From Pseudomonas sp. H3(2019) (lineage in GTDB: Bacteria; Pseudomonadota; Gammaproteobacteria; Pseudomonadales; Pseudomonadaceae), in assembly GCF_007713465.1 (NCBI RefSeq), contig NZ_VMSG01000038.1:1-41769 (forward strand): a DNA stretch of 41,769 bases, in the 5' to 3' direction. Both the position numbers and the translations under genes were made by a program. Position 1 is the first letter of the stretch. Each line of letters starts with the position of its first letter. Below the pieces are notes generated by a model. It made no database searches, was not told where the DNA came from, and saw only the letters and a program-made list of their open reading frames with translations. Positions 7,031 to 16,316 of this stretch are shown here, piece after piece.

Positions 7031-9397
7031 GTGGTGGATTTACAGCAGGGCTTCGTCTTGACCCGGCATTGGCGCGATACCCCGGCCGGCACGCAAGTCG
7101 AGTTCTGGTTGGCGACCGATCAAGGCCCAAGGTTTGTCCGGCTGCCGGTCCAGCCGTCGGTGGCGTTCATTCCCGAGCAGCAGCGCGAGCAGGCCGAATT
7201 GCTGTTGCGAGACGAGCAGGGGGTCGAGCTTCGCCCGCTGGGGTTGCAGGATTTTCAGCATCGGCCAGTGTTCGGACTGTATTGCCAGCAACACCGCCAG
7301 TTGATGCATCTCGACACGCTGTTGCGCAGGGCCGGCGTCGATGTCTTCGAAGCAGACATTCGCCCTCCGGAACGCTACCTGATGGAGCGCTTCATCACCG
7401 CGCCGGTGTCGTTCACGGGAACGGCGGACGACTCCGGCACACTGCTCGACGCTCATCTCAAGCCTGCACCGGACTATCGCCCGAGCCTGAAGCTGGTTTC
7501 GCTGGATATCGAAACCACCGAGCAGGGCGAACTGTATTCGATCGCACTGGAAGGCTGTGGTCAGCGCCAGGTCTACATGCTCGGGGCGCCAAATGGCAAT
7601 GACTCACTGGTGGACTTTGCGCTTGAGTACTGCGACTCGCGAACCCTGTTGCTGAAAAAACTCAATGAGTGGTTCGCGCTTCATGACCCCGACGCAATCA
7701 TCGGCTGGAATCTGGTGCAGTTCGATCTACGCGTGCTGCACGAGCATGCCCGGCGCCTGGCGGTGCCGTTGCGTCTGGGGCGTGGCGGTGAGGAAATGCA
7801 ATGGCGCGAACACGGCTCGGGCAACAATCACTTCTTCGCTGCCGCCGCTGGTCGGCTGATCATCGATGGCATCGAATCACTGCGCTCGGCAACCTGGAGC
7901 TTTCCGTCGTTCAGCCTGGAAAACGTCGCGCAGACGCTGCTCGGTGAAGGCAAGTCGATCGATAACCCGTATCAGCGCATGGACGAAATCAACCGCATGT
8001 TCGCCGAGGACAAGCCCGCACTGGCGCGCTACAACCTCAAGGACTGCGAACTGGTCACGCGGATCTTCCACAAGACCGAACTGCTGACCTTCTTGCTCGA
8101 GCGCGCCAGTGTCACCGGGTTACCGGCCGATCGCAGCGGCGGTTCGGTTGCGGCCTTCACTCACCTCTACATGCCGTTGATGCACCGTCAGGGCTTTGTC
8201 GCGCCGAACCTCGGCGAGCGTCCTCCGCAGGCCAGTCCCGGCGGTTTTGTCATGGACTCGCAACCAGGGCTGTACGAATCGGTGTTGGTGCTCGACTACA
8301 AGAGCCTGTACCCGTCGATCATCCGGACCTTTTTGATCGACCCGGTGGGGCTGGTAGAGGGTTTGCGCCACCCCGACGACAACGAGTCGGTACCGGGTTT
8401 TCGTGGTGCGCGTTTCTCGCGGACCCGGCACTGCCTGCCAGCGATTGTTGCCCGTGTATCGGAAGGCCGGGAAGTCGCCAAGCGCGAGCACAACGCGCCG
8501 CTTTCCCAAGCCTTGAAGATCATCATGAACGCGTTCTATGGCGTACTCGGCTCCAGTGGCTGCCGGTTTTTCGATACGCGCCTGGCGTCATCGATCACCT
8601 TGCGCGGGCACGAGATCATGCTCAAGACTCGCCAGTTGATCGAGGCGCAAGGGCACGCGGTGATTTATGGTGACACCGACTCGACCTTCGTCTGGCTGCG
8701 GCGTGCACACGGTCAGGAAGAAGCGGCGCAGATCGGCCGGTCTCTGGTCGAATACGTCAACCAGTGGTGGCGCGATCACTTGCTCAAGGAGTTCGGTTTG
8801 CACAGCGTGCTCGAACTGCAATTCGAAACGCACTTTCGACGGTTTCTGATGCCGACCATTCGCGGTGCAGAGGAGGGCAGCAAGAAGCGCTATGCCGGGC
8901 TGGTGACACGCGCCGACGGCACAGAGGAAATGGTCTACAAAGGCCTGGAAACCGTACGCACCGACTGGTCGCCGCTGGCCCGGCAATTTCAGCAAGAGCT
9001 CTACCTGCGGATCTTTCACCGTCGGCCGTATCAGGATTATGTTCGCGAGTTTGTCCGTGCGACGCTGGCCGGTGAGCACGATGACCTGCTGATCTATCGC
9101 AAGCGCCTGCGTCGGCGATTGGACGACTATCAACGCAACGTTCCGCCCCATGTGCGGGCCGCACGCCTGGCCGACGAATACAACGATCGGCTGGGCCGGC
9201 CACGCCAGTATCAGAGCGGCGGCTGGATCAGTTACGTGATTACGGTGGCGGGGCCCGAACCGCTGGAAACCCGCAGCGCGCCGATTGACTACGACCATTA
9301 CGTCAGCCGCCAGCTGCAGCCGGTGGCGGACGCGATCCTGCCGTTTGTCGATGATGATTTCAGCACGCTGATTGGCGGGCAATTGGGTTTGTTCTAA
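7031..9397 (+). CDS. polB: DNA polymerase II (family B)
   Basis: A 788-residue protein, normal for Pol II. It starts at GTG; a second GTG follows immediately and could be the real start. The exonuclease I motif DIET is at about residues 159-162. Polymerase motif A, DYKSLYPS, is near 422-429, motif B, K-x-x-MNAFYG, lies near residues 497-505, and motif C, YGDTDS, is near 546-551. The enzyme is an error-avoiding translesion and restart polymerase with 3'-5' proofreading. In E. coli it is SOS-induced, but no clear LexA box was found here. It ends 4 bp before the stop of the convergent reductase fragment. Confidence 0.97.
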   Translation: MVDLQQGFVLTRHWRDTPAGTQVEFWLATDQGPRFVRLPVQPSVAFIPEQQREQAELLLRDEQGVELRPLGLQDFQHRPVFGLYCQQHRQLMHLDTLLRRAGVDVFEADIRPPERYLMERFITAPVSFTGTADDSGTLLDAHLKPAPDYRPSLKLVSLDIETTEQGELYSIALEGCGQRQVYMLGAPNGNDSLVDFALEYCDSRTLLLKKLNEWFALHDPDAIIGWNLVQFDLRVLHEHARRLAVPLRLGRGGEEMQWREHGSGNNHFFAAAAGRLIIDGIESLRSATWSFPSFSLENVAQTLLGEGKSIDNPYQRMDEINRMFAEDKPALARYNLKDCELVTRIFHKTELLTFLLERASVTGLPADRSGGSVAAFTHLYMPLMHRQGFVAPNLGERPPQASPGGFVMDSQPGLYESVLVLDYKSLYPSIIRTFLIDPVGLVEGLRHPDDNESVPGFRGARFSRTRHCLPAIVARVSEGREVAKREHNAPLSQALKIIMNAFYGVLGSSGCRFFDTRLASSITLRGHEIMLKTRQLIEAQGHAVIYGDTDSTFVWLRRAHGQEEAAQIGRSLVEYVNQWWRDHLLKEFGLHSVLELQFETHFRRFLMPTIRGAEEGSKKRYAGLVTRADGTEEMVYKGLETVRTDWSPLARQFQQELYLRIFHRRPYQDYVREFVRATLAGEHDDLLIYRKRLRRRLDDYQRNVPPHVRAARLADEYNDRLGRPRQYQSGGWISYVITVAGPEPLETRSAPIDYDHYVSRQLQPVADAILPFVDDDFSTLIGGQLGLF

Positions 9398-9400
9398 GCC

Positions 9401-10045
9401 TCAGACCATCGCCAGCCGATGCTTGCGGGTGGGCGCGCCAAACGCTTGATCCAGTGCCTGAAAATCTTCAGCGTCGAGCTTCAATTCGCTGGCGGCAGCG
9501 TTCAACTGCAGGTGTTCTGGATGTACCGCTTTGGGGATGGCAATCACGCCGTCCTGACGCAGAATCCAGGCCAGTGACACCTGTGCCGCAGTGACGTTAT
9601 GGCGTGCGGCGATCTGCTTTAGTGTCGGTTCGACCAGAAGGCCCCCGGCCTGGGCGATCGGACAATAAGCCATCAACGGCATGCGCTGTTGCTGGCACCA
9701 GGGCAGCAGATCGAATTCGATACCGCGCTCCTCGAGGTTGTAGAGCACCTGATTGGTCGCGCAGGTTCTAGGGCCTAGTTCATACAGGTCCGCGACATCG
9801 AAATTGGACACGCCCCAACGACCAATCTTGCCGTCGTCACGCAGGCGTTCGAAGGCTTCGACGGTCTCTGCGAGCGGAAACTGGCCGCGCCAGTGCAGCA
9901 GATACAGATCGATGTAGTCGGTCCCCAAGCGGCGCAAGCTGCGTTCGCAGGCCAGGGGAATACCGCGTTGGCTGGCGTTGTGCGGATAGACCTTGCTGAC
10001 CAGGAACACCCGGTCGCGAACACCGGCAATGGCTTTGCCAACCAC
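9401..10045 (-). pseudogene. 5'-truncated aldo/keto reductase
   Basis: The remaining 214 codons encode the C-terminal three quarters of an aldo/keto reductase: VFLVSKVYPH, the YIDLYLLHW block, GRWGVSNF, NQVLYNLEERGIE, the MAYCPIAQ strand and the IPKAVHPEHL cofactor-binding segment. The first 55-60 residues of the family (GTWxMG, the D-T-A-x-x-Y catalytic tyrosine region) are missing, so the active-site Asp and Tyr are lost. The open frame begins at a GTG that is really an internal codon of the VVGKAIAG helix. A few bases upstream lies the glyA terminator, so a deletion joined the two. It is very unlikely to be active. Confidence 0.85.
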
Positions 10046-10049
10046 TCAA

Positions 10050-10071
10050 AAGCCCCGCATCTGCGGGGCTT
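10050..10071. terminator. terminator after glyA
   Basis: AAGCCCCGCA and TGCGGGGCTT form a 10-bp stem around TC. It is followed on the minus strand by TTTTGA and on the plus strand by CTTG. It closes the benE-glyA operon and abuts the broken end of the reductase pseudogene. Confidence 0.85.
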
Positions 10072-10139
10072 CTTGTTAGTGCAGTGAGTTGTTCCTGCGC
10101 ACGCTCAGTCCAACCTGGCCGGTAGGTTGCCTCCAGCAA

Positions 10140-11378
10140 TCAACTCAGCAGATACACCGGAAAACACTCACACAAGTGCATCACCCTGCGCCGGATGTTA
10201 TCCAGCAGCGCCGCGTTGTTCGGTTGTTCCAGCAGGTCGGCGATCAGGTTCGCCACTTCAGCGCACTCAGCCTCGCCAAAGCCCCGGGTCGTCAGTGCTG
10301 GCGTGCCAATGCGGATGCCGCTGGTGATTGCCGGTTTCTGCGGGTCGTCGGGAATCGCGTTTTTGTTTAGCGTGATGTGGGCGCTTTCCAGCAGCGCTTC
10401 GGCATCTTTGCCGGTGATGTTCATCGAGCGCAGATCGAGCAGGAACATGTGGCAGTCGGTGCCGCCGGACACCACGCGCAAACCACGGCGGGTCAAGATG
10501 TCGGCCATGGTCCGGGCGTTGTTGATCACCCGTTGCTGGTAATGCTTGAACCCATCGCCAAGGGCTTCGTTGAACGCCACGGCCTTGGCCGCGATGACGT
10601 GCATCAGCGGCCCACCTTGGTAAACCGGGAAAATCGTCTTGTCCAGCAGCGCAGCGTATTGTGCTTTGGCCAGGATCAGACCGCCGCGCGGGCCACGCAG
10701 GGTTTTGTGCGTGGTGGATGTGATGAAGTCGGCGATGCCGACCGGTGACGGGTACACGCCCGCCGCAATCAGCCCCGCGTAGTGCGCCATGTCAACCATC
10801 AGGTAAGCGCCGATTTCATCGCAGATGTTGCGAAAGCGCTGGAAATCAATGGTTCGGGAATACGCCGAGGCCCCGGCAATGATCATCTTCGGCCGGTGCT
10901 CCCGGGCTAGCGCTTCCATTTCGGCGTAGTCGAGGGTCTCGGTTCCCTTCTCCAGCCCATAGGAAAATGCCTTGTAGAACTTGCCGGAAAAATTCACCGA
11001 GGCACCATGGGTCAGGTGCCCGCCATGAGCCAGGGACATCCCCAGAATCGTATCGCCGGGTTCGAGTACCGCCAGAAACACCGCTTGGTTGGCCTGGGAC
11101 CCGGAATGCGGCTGGACGTTGACGTACTCGCAGTTGAACAGTTTGCGGGCGCGCTCGATGGCCAGGTTTTCGATCTCGTCGACGACCTTGCAGCCGCCGT
11201 AGTAGCGCTTACCCGGATAGCCTTCGGCATATTTGTTGGTGAGCACCGAACCCTGTGCCTGGAGCACTTCTTCGCTGACATAGTTTTCTGAAGCGATCAG
11301 CTCCAGGTGGGTTTCCTGGCGATTACGTTCGCGATCGATCAGGCGGGCGATGGCGGGGTCGAAATTCTGCAGGCTCAT
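10140..11378 (-). CDS. glyA: serine hydroxymethyltransferase
   Basis: A 412-residue PLP enzyme that interconverts serine and glycine with tetrahydrofolate as C1 carrier. The N-terminal RNRQETHLELIASENYVS block, the TNKYAEGYPGKRYYGG motif and the PLP-lysine site STTHKTLRGPRGG (Lys near residue 225) are all intact. The ATG overlaps the benE stop as ATGA, so the two are translationally coupled. Pseudomonads usually have more than one glyA; this copy, tied to a transporter and divergent from a MocR regulator, is probably a catabolic or inducible one, not the folate-housekeeping copy. That last point is inference. Confidence 0.95.
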   Translation of the reverse strand: MSLQNFDPAIARLIDRERNRQETHLELIASENYVSEEVLQAQGSVLTNKYAEGYPGKRYYGGCKVVDEIENLAIERARKLFNCEYVNVQPHSGSQANQAVFLAVLEPGDTILGMSLAHGGHLTHGASVNFSGKFYKAFSYGLEKGTETLDYAEMEALAREHRPKMIIAGASAYSRTIDFQRFRNICDEIGAYLMVDMAHYAGLIAAGVYPSPVGIADFITSTTHKTLRGPRGGLILAKAQYAALLDKTIFPVYQGGPLMHVIAAKAVAFNEALGDGFKHYQQRVINNARTMADILTRRGLRVVSGGTDCHMFLLDLRSMNITGKDAEALLESAHITLNKNAIPDDPQKPAITSGIRIGTPALTTRGFGEAECAEVANLIADLLEQPNNAALLDNIRRRVMHLCECFPVYLLS

Positions 11379-12580
11379 GGTCGGCTGCCCTCGGCGATGA
11401 CGGCGGCTTTGCTTTCCCGGGTGTAAGTCAACACGAAATGCGCCACGAGGCCGAAGATCAAGCCCCAGAACGCGGCGGCCAAACCGAGGAAACTCATGCC
11501 CGAGGCAGTGACCAGGAAGGTGATCAACGCCGCTTCACGTTGTTTCTCGTCCGCCATGGCACCGGTCAACCCGGCGCTGATTGCACCGAACAAGGCCAGG
11601 CCGGCGAGGGAGGCAATCAACTCCTTAGGCAGGGCGGAAAACACCGAGGCCAGGGTCGCGCCAAAGGTGCCCATCAGAATGTAGAACACCCCGCAGGCAA
11701 TCCCGGCGATGTAGCGTTTGTCACGGTCTTCGTGGGCTTCGCGGCCGGTGCAGATCGCCGCCGTAATCGCTGCCAGGTTAAAGCCGTGGGAGCCGAACGG
11801 GGCCATCAGAATCGAGCCAATCGCGGTGACCGAAATGATCGAGCGCGCCGGGGTGTTGTAGCCCGAGGTGCGCAACACCGCCATACCGGGGACGTATTGG
11901 CCGGTCAGGGTCACCAGGGCCAGTGGCAGACCGATGTTGATGATTGCGTGCCAGCTCCACTCGGGGGCGATGAAGACCGGGTGGGCCACGGCGATGGTGA
12001 TCGAGCTGCTGTTGAGTTCACCGAACGAGGCGGCCACGGCACAACCGATAATCAGCACTGAGAGAATCGCGTAGCGCGGCGAAAAGCGTTTGAAGATCAG
12101 GTAGGCCGCAATCATCGACAGCACCAGCGCCGGTTGCAGTTTGATCGAGGTGAACAGCTCGGCGCCGAATCGAAACAGAATACCCGCGAGCATGGCGGCG
12201 GCGATGGCTTTGGGCAGGCGACTCATCAGTTTGTCGAACGCCCCGGACAAACCGACCACGGCGATGATCACCGACGCCACTGTATAGGCGCCGATGGCTT
12301 GGGGCAGGGTAACGGTGGGCAACATCGACACCAGCAATGCCGCGCCCGGCGTCGACCACGCCGTGATCACCGGAATCCGCAGACGCCAGCTCAGGAACAG
12401 GCCGGTAATGCCGCTGCCGATGGAAATGGCCCAGATCCACGAAGACACCACGTCGTTGGGCAGATGGGCTTCCTTGGCCGCCTGAAACACGATGATCAAA
12501 GGGCCGGCATAGGAAATGATCACGGCGATGAAGCCCGCAATGACCGCTGACAGGGATAGATCCTTTCTGAGTGTGTCCAT
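11375..12580 (-). CDS. benE: BenE-family benzoate/H+ symporter-like transporter
   Basis: A 401-residue inner-membrane protein with about 12 membrane helices. The opening segment (GFIAVIISYAGPLIIVFQAA), SSWIWAISIGSGITGL, the ITAWSTPGAALL motif and the GSHGFNLAAITAAICTG motif are hallmarks of the BenE family. Family members are annotated as benzoate-proton symporters. Here there is no benzoate catabolic gene; the partner is glyA and the divergent gene is a MocR regulator. The true substrate may therefore be something else, for instance an amino-acid-related compound. Confidence 0.88.
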   Translation of the reverse strand: MDTLRKDLSLSAVIAGFIAVIISYAGPLIIVFQAAKEAHLPNDVVSSWIWAISIGSGITGLFLSWRLRIPVITAWSTPGAALLVSMLPTVTLPQAIGAYTVASVIIAVVGLSGAFDKLMSRLPKAIAAAMLAGILFRFGAELFTSIKLQPALVLSMIAAYLIFKRFSPRYAILSVLIIGCAVAASFGELNSSSITIAVAHPVFIAPEWSWHAIINIGLPLALVTLTGQYVPGMAVLRTSGYNTPARSIISVTAIGSILMAPFGSHGFNLAAITAAICTGREAHEDRDKRYIAGIACGVFYILMGTFGATLASVFSALPKELIASLAGLALFGAISAGLTGAMADEKQREAALITFLVTASGMSFLGLAAAFWGLIFGLVAHFVLTYTRESKAAVIAEGSRP

Positions 12581-12930
12581 GATGTCTCGACTTGGCGCGG
12601 CAGGGTCGCGCAGTGATCAGGGGTTGATTGAGTCGATTGATTCGATTCGAGATGAGTGTATTTGAATGGATTGAGTTGATTCAATAGATAGTGAGGTCGT
12701 TGCGAGATGTTTTTTTGCTATCAGTGCCTGTTTTTTTCGCTGATAGGCGTTTAATTATTTGATTTATAAGTTTATTTACTCTTGTAAAAATATCTTCAGG
12801 CGGCACTGCATATCGATTCAACTGTCGAATCAATCGACTCAATTTACCGATTGGGTCGATTGATTAATTGCCTAAACTCCATGTGATATGCTCGGACATT
12901 CATCATTTCTACGATGGGCAGTGAACATTC
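12581..12930. promoter_or_regulatory. divergent benE-glyA / mocR control region with TCGATTGATT repeats
   Basis: The sequence ATTGAGTCGATTGATTCGA at 12627-12645 recurs as its exact reverse complement at 12825-12843. A one-mismatch partial copy lies at 12850-12865, and shorter related blocks at 12670-12685 and 12813-12820. MocR-type regulators usually bind such repeated sites between themselves and their target. The proximal cluster is just upstream of the regulator start and the distal one just upstream of benE. Confidence 0.75.
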
Positions 12931-14319
12931 ATGTGGGTTCCCCAGCTAAGCGAGTTCAGCCAGCCGATGTATTTGTCGATTGCCGATGCGTTGGCGCGCG
13001 ATATCAGCAGCGGCGTGTTGAGCGAAGGTGATCGTCTGCCGACCCTGCGGGAGCTGGCCACCACCCTGAATGTCACGCCGGGCACCATCAGCCGGGCCTA
13101 CAGCGAAGCCCATCGACGTCGTCTGGTGCAGGGGGAGGTAGGGCGGGGCACTTACGTGCTCAATCAGCAGCAGTTGGAACTGCCAGCCAGCAACAGCGCC
13201 GCGCCGCTGAACCTGGGGCAACCCGAATTACTCGATCTGTCGATCATCAAGCCCTACAGCGAAACCCTGGAATACTGGTTGCGCGACGCGTTGGTGGGCA
13301 TGGCCAAGAGCACCGATTTCGCCCGTACCCTGGATTACGCGCCGGACGGCGGTCACCCGGCTCATCGCGAGGCGGGGGCGCAGTGGTTGCGCCATTCGTT
13401 GCCCGATGCGCAATGGCAGCAAGTGGTGATCACCGCCGGTGCCCAGCATGGCTTGATGGTCGCGATGAGTGCCCTGACCAATGCCGGTGACCTGGTGCTC
13501 TGCGAACAGCTTTGCTACCCCGGCATCATTTCCCTGGCTCATGGTCTTGAGCGCCGCCTGCGTGGCGTGCCGATGGACGATGAAGGGATTATTCCCGAAG
13601 CACTGCGCGAACTGTGCCTGCGCGAGAAGCCGGCGATGCTGGTTTGCGTCGCGACCTGCCAGAACCCGACGGCGGCGATCATGTCGCAAAAACGCCGAGC
13701 ACAAATCGCGGCACTGGCCGAAGAGTTCGACTTCATCATTCTGGATGATGACATCTACGGCTTCCTCGCCACCGACCCGTCGATCAAGCCGTTGTCAGCG
13801 TTTGCGCCGGATCGTTCGGTGTACCTGACCAGCCTGTCGAAATCGATCATGCCGGCGCTACGCGTCGGCTATCTCTATAGCCCGCCCAAATTGCTGTCAC
13901 GCCTGACCTCAATGGTGCGCAGCAGCGTCTGGATGCCGTCGCCGCTGACCGCGCAATTGGCCAGCAATGTGATCACCGAAGGCCTCGACAAAAAACTGAT
14001 CCGCATCCAGCGCAACGAAGCCGCCGGGCGGCAAGCGATTGCCCAGGAAATCTTTGCCAATTTCGAGCTCAAGACCCAGCCGTATTCCTACCACGTCTGG
14101 TTGACGCTGCCCGAGCCGTGGACCAGCGACGAGTTCGCCATGCTGGCCCGGGCCAATGGTGTGCTGGTGCTCAGTGGCACCCAGTTCCAGGCCGAACGTT
14201 CAGGGATTACCCGCTGCGTGCGGCTGGTACTGATGTCGCCTACCAGCCAGGACGAATTACGCTTCGCCCTGACCAAACTGACCAGTCTGATCGATTCCGA
14301 CCCGCGACGTTACTACTGA
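12931..14319 (+). CDS. MocR/GntR-type regulator with aminotransferase-like domain
   Basis: A 462-residue protein. The N-terminal winged helix-turn-helix (about residues 15-75: IADALARDISSGVLSEGDRLP, LRELATTLNVTPGTISRAY) is of GntR type. The rest is a fold-type I aminotransferase domain with the CQNPT motif, ILDDDIYGF and a PLP-binding lysine in SLSKS (Lys near 304). MocR proteins sense PLP and/or an amino compound and activate or repress a neighbouring operon. It is divergent from benE-glyA, and the operator-like repeats between them point to that operon as its target. It starts at the ATG used here because the HTH begins directly after. Confidence 0.93.
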   Translation: MWVPQLSEFSQPMYLSIADALARDISSGVLSEGDRLPTLRELATTLNVTPGTISRAYSEAHRRRLVQGEVGRGTYVLNQQQLELPASNSAAPLNLGQPELLDLSIIKPYSETLEYWLRDALVGMAKSTDFARTLDYAPDGGHPAHREAGAQWLRHSLPDAQWQQVVITAGAQHGLMVAMSALTNAGDLVLCEQLCYPGIISLAHGLERRLRGVPMDDEGIIPEALRELCLREKPAMLVCVATCQNPTAAIMSQKRRAQIAALAEEFDFIILDDDIYGFLATDPSIKPLSAFAPDRSVYLTSLSKSIMPALRVGYLYSPPKLLSRLTSMVRSSVWMPSPLTAQLASNVITEGLDKKLIRIQRNEAAGRQAIAQEIFANFELKTQPYSYHVWLTLPEPWTSDEFAMLARANGVLVLSGTQFQAERSGITRCVRLVLMSPTSQDELRFALTKLTSLIDSDPRRYY

Positions 14320-14346
14320 GGTCACGAGGGTGGCTGGAAGCAAAAA

Positions 14347-14364
14347 GGGCGCCCGAGGGCGCCC
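14347..14364. terminator. GGGCGCCC hairpin terminator after the MocR gene
   Basis: Two GGGCGCCC blocks separated by GA form a hairpin flanked by AAAAA on the left and AAAAT on the right, about 30 bp after the regulator stop. Confidence 0.65.
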
Positions 14365-14496
14365 AAAATCACCTTAACCGAGGAGCCAGGTGAGGCCGTT
14401 CGTGTAACTGCGGCGGTGGTAAGGCGCTGCGTGAACGGAATGGTGTGACATGCCCAGGGGCATACCGTTGTCTATTCAATGCTGTCGCGATGAAGC

Positions 14497-14517
14497 GCGA
14501 CGGCGTTAAGCCGTCGC
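14497..14517 (-). terminator. hairpin across the spuH stop codon
   Basis: GCGACGGC and GCCGTCGC form a perfect 8-bp stem whose 5-base loop contains the spuH stop codon. It probably stabilises the 3' end of the spuFGH mRNA. No clear T-run follows. Confidence 0.5.
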
Positions 14518-15405
14518 ACCGATCGGTTGGGTAACAGGCCGTTGTGAAACCGGTTGCTTCCAGGATTCGCTCGCGGTCTGATCCATGGCTTCCTGGATCG
14601 CGCGCTTGCGAGTGGCTTCGGCTTTGCGGCTGAAGTACCAGACCATGAAGGTTACGATCGAAACGGCCAACAGAATCAGGCTGGCCACGGCGTTGATCTC
14701 GGGTTTCACGCCCAGACGCACAGCCGAGAACACTTCCATCGGCAAGGTCGTGGAACCCGGACCGGAGACGAAGCTCGCCAGCACCAGGTCGTCCAGCGAC
14801 AGGGCGAACGACATCATGCCGCCGGCTGCCAGCGACGGTGCAATCATGGGAATGGTGATCAGGAAGAACACCTTCAATGGCCGAGCACCGAGGTCCATCG
14901 CGGCCTCTTCGATGGACAGGTCCAGCTCACGCAAACGTGCCGATACCACCACTGCCACATAGGCGGCGCAGAACGTGGTGTGGGCGATCCAGATGGTGAC
15001 GATGCCACGTTCCTGCGGCCAACCGATCATCTGCGCCATCGCCACGAACAGCAGCAACAGCGACAGACCGGTGATCACTTCCGGCATCACCAACGGCGCG
15101 GTGACCAGCCCGCCGAACAGCGTGCGACCCTTGAAGCGGGTCACGCGGGTCAGCACGAAGGCGGCGAGGGTGCCCAGCGCTACCGCAGCAATCGCGGTGT
15201 AGCAGGCGATTTCCAGCGAGCGCACCACCGACCCCATCAGTTGGGTGTTGTCCAGCAGGCCGACGTACCACTTCACCGACCAGCCACCCCAGACCGTCAC
15301 CAGTTTCGAGGCGTTGAACGAGTAGATCACCAGAATCAGCATCGGCAGGTAGATGAACAACAGGCCGAGCACCAGCATCATTCTTGAAAATCTGAAACGG
15401 TTCAT
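14506..15405 (-). CDS. spuH: polyamine ABC transporter permease (PotI/SpuH type)
   Basis: A 299-residue inner-membrane permease with six predicted helices. The EAA loop (DLSIEEAAMDLGARPLKVFFLITIPMIAPSLAAG, about residues 160-195), the family's ATPase contact, is intact. The sequence closely resembles PotI of putrescine transporters and SpuH of Pseudomonas. It is the last of three transporter genes; its start overlaps the stop of the upstream permease by 4 bp. The C-terminal 30 residues are a soluble basic/Gln-rich tail. Confidence 0.93.
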   Translation of the reverse strand: MNRFRFSRMMLVLGLLFIYLPMLILVIYSFNASKLVTVWGGWSVKWYVGLLDNTQLMGSVVRSLEIACYTAIAAVALGTLAAFVLTRVTRFKGRTLFGGLVTAPLVMPEVITGLSLLLLFVAMAQMIGWPQERGIVTIWIAHTTFCAAYVAVVVSARLRELDLSIEEAAMDLGARPLKVFFLITIPMIAPSLAAGGMMSFALSLDDLVLASFVSGPGSTTLPMEVFSAVRLGVKPEINAVASLILLAVSIVTFMVWYFSRKAEATRKRAIQEAMDQTASESWKQPVSQRPVTQPIGATA

Positions 15406-16316
15406 GCCCGTCCCTCCATCTCTTTGGCCTGGCTGCGGTTGAACAGGATGATCGGCACAATCAGGATCGCCAGCATCACCACCGCCAAGGCAGACGCCAC
15501 CGGCCAGTCACGGTTGTTGAAGAACTCCTGCCACAGCACGCGACCGATCATCAGGGTTTCCGGGCCACCGAGCAGTTCCGGAATCACAAACTCACCGACC
15601 ACCGGAATGAACACCAGCATGCAACCTGCAATGATGCCGTTCCTGGCCAGCGGGACGGTGATTTTCCAGAAGTTGTTGAAGTTGCTCGAACCCAGGTCCG
15701 ATGCGGCTTCCAGCAGACTCTGGTCATGCTTGACCAGGTTGGCGTAGAGCGGCAGCACCATGAACGGCAGGTATGCATACACCACGCCGATGTAGACCGC
15801 GGTGTTGGTGTTGAGGATTTCGATCGGCTCCGAAATCAGCCCGGTCCACAGCAGGAATGCATTGAGCAAACCGTTGTTGCTGAGAATGCCCATCCACGCA
15901 TACACGCGGATCAGGATCGCCGTCCAGGTCGGCATCATGATCAGCAGCAGCAAGACGTTCTGCGCTTCCTTGCTGGCCTTGGAAATGGCGTAGGCCATCG
16001 GGAAACCGATCACCAGGCACATCGCCGTGCTGAGGAAAGCCATTTTCAAGGAGCCCAGATAAGCCGAGATGTACAGCTCATCGTCGCCCAGCATGGCGTA
16101 GTTGCCGAGGTTCAACAGCAGCTGGAATTTCTGTTCAGCGAAGCTGTAGATCTCGGAGTAGGGTGGAATGGCCAGGGCTGCTTCGGAAAAACTGATCTTC
16201 ATCACCAGGAAAAACGGCAGCATGAAGAACAGGCACAGCCACAGGAATGGAATACCGATCACGACTTTACGGCCGCTCGGCAAAAACCGCTGAAACTGCT
16301 GAGTGAGAGTGTTCAT
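15402..16316 (-). CDS. spuG: polyamine ABC transporter permease (PotH/SpuG type)
   Basis: About 304 residues from the ATG at 16316, chosen because it overlaps the ATPase stop as ATGA; a start 19 codons upstream would lie inside the ATPase gene. It has six membrane helices and an EAA loop (QSLLEAASDLGSSNFNNFWKITVPLA). A PYSEIYSF periplasmic segment follows the first helix, as in PotH. It pairs with SpuH to form the membrane channel for putrescine or spermidine import. Confidence 0.93.
   Translation of the reverse strand: MNTLTQQFQRFLPSGRKVVIGIPFLWLCLFFMLPFFLVMKISFSEAALAIPPYSEIYSFAEQKFQLLLNLGNYAMLGDDELYISAYLGSLKMAFLSTAMCLVIGFPMAYAISKASKEAQNVLLLLIMMPTWTAILIRVYAWMGILSNNGLLNAFLLWTGLISEPIEILNTNTAVYIGVVYAYLPFMVLPLYANLVKHDQSLLEAASDLGSSNFNNFWKITVPLARNGIIAGCMLVFIPVVGEFVIPELLGGPETLMIGRVLWQEFFNNRDWPVASALAVVMLAILIVPIILFNRSQAKEMEGRA

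Noticed and set aside
11375..12580. Part of a benzoate catabolic operon
   Set aside because: No benABC, catA or related genes lie in the window; only glyA and a MocR gene accompany the transporter.
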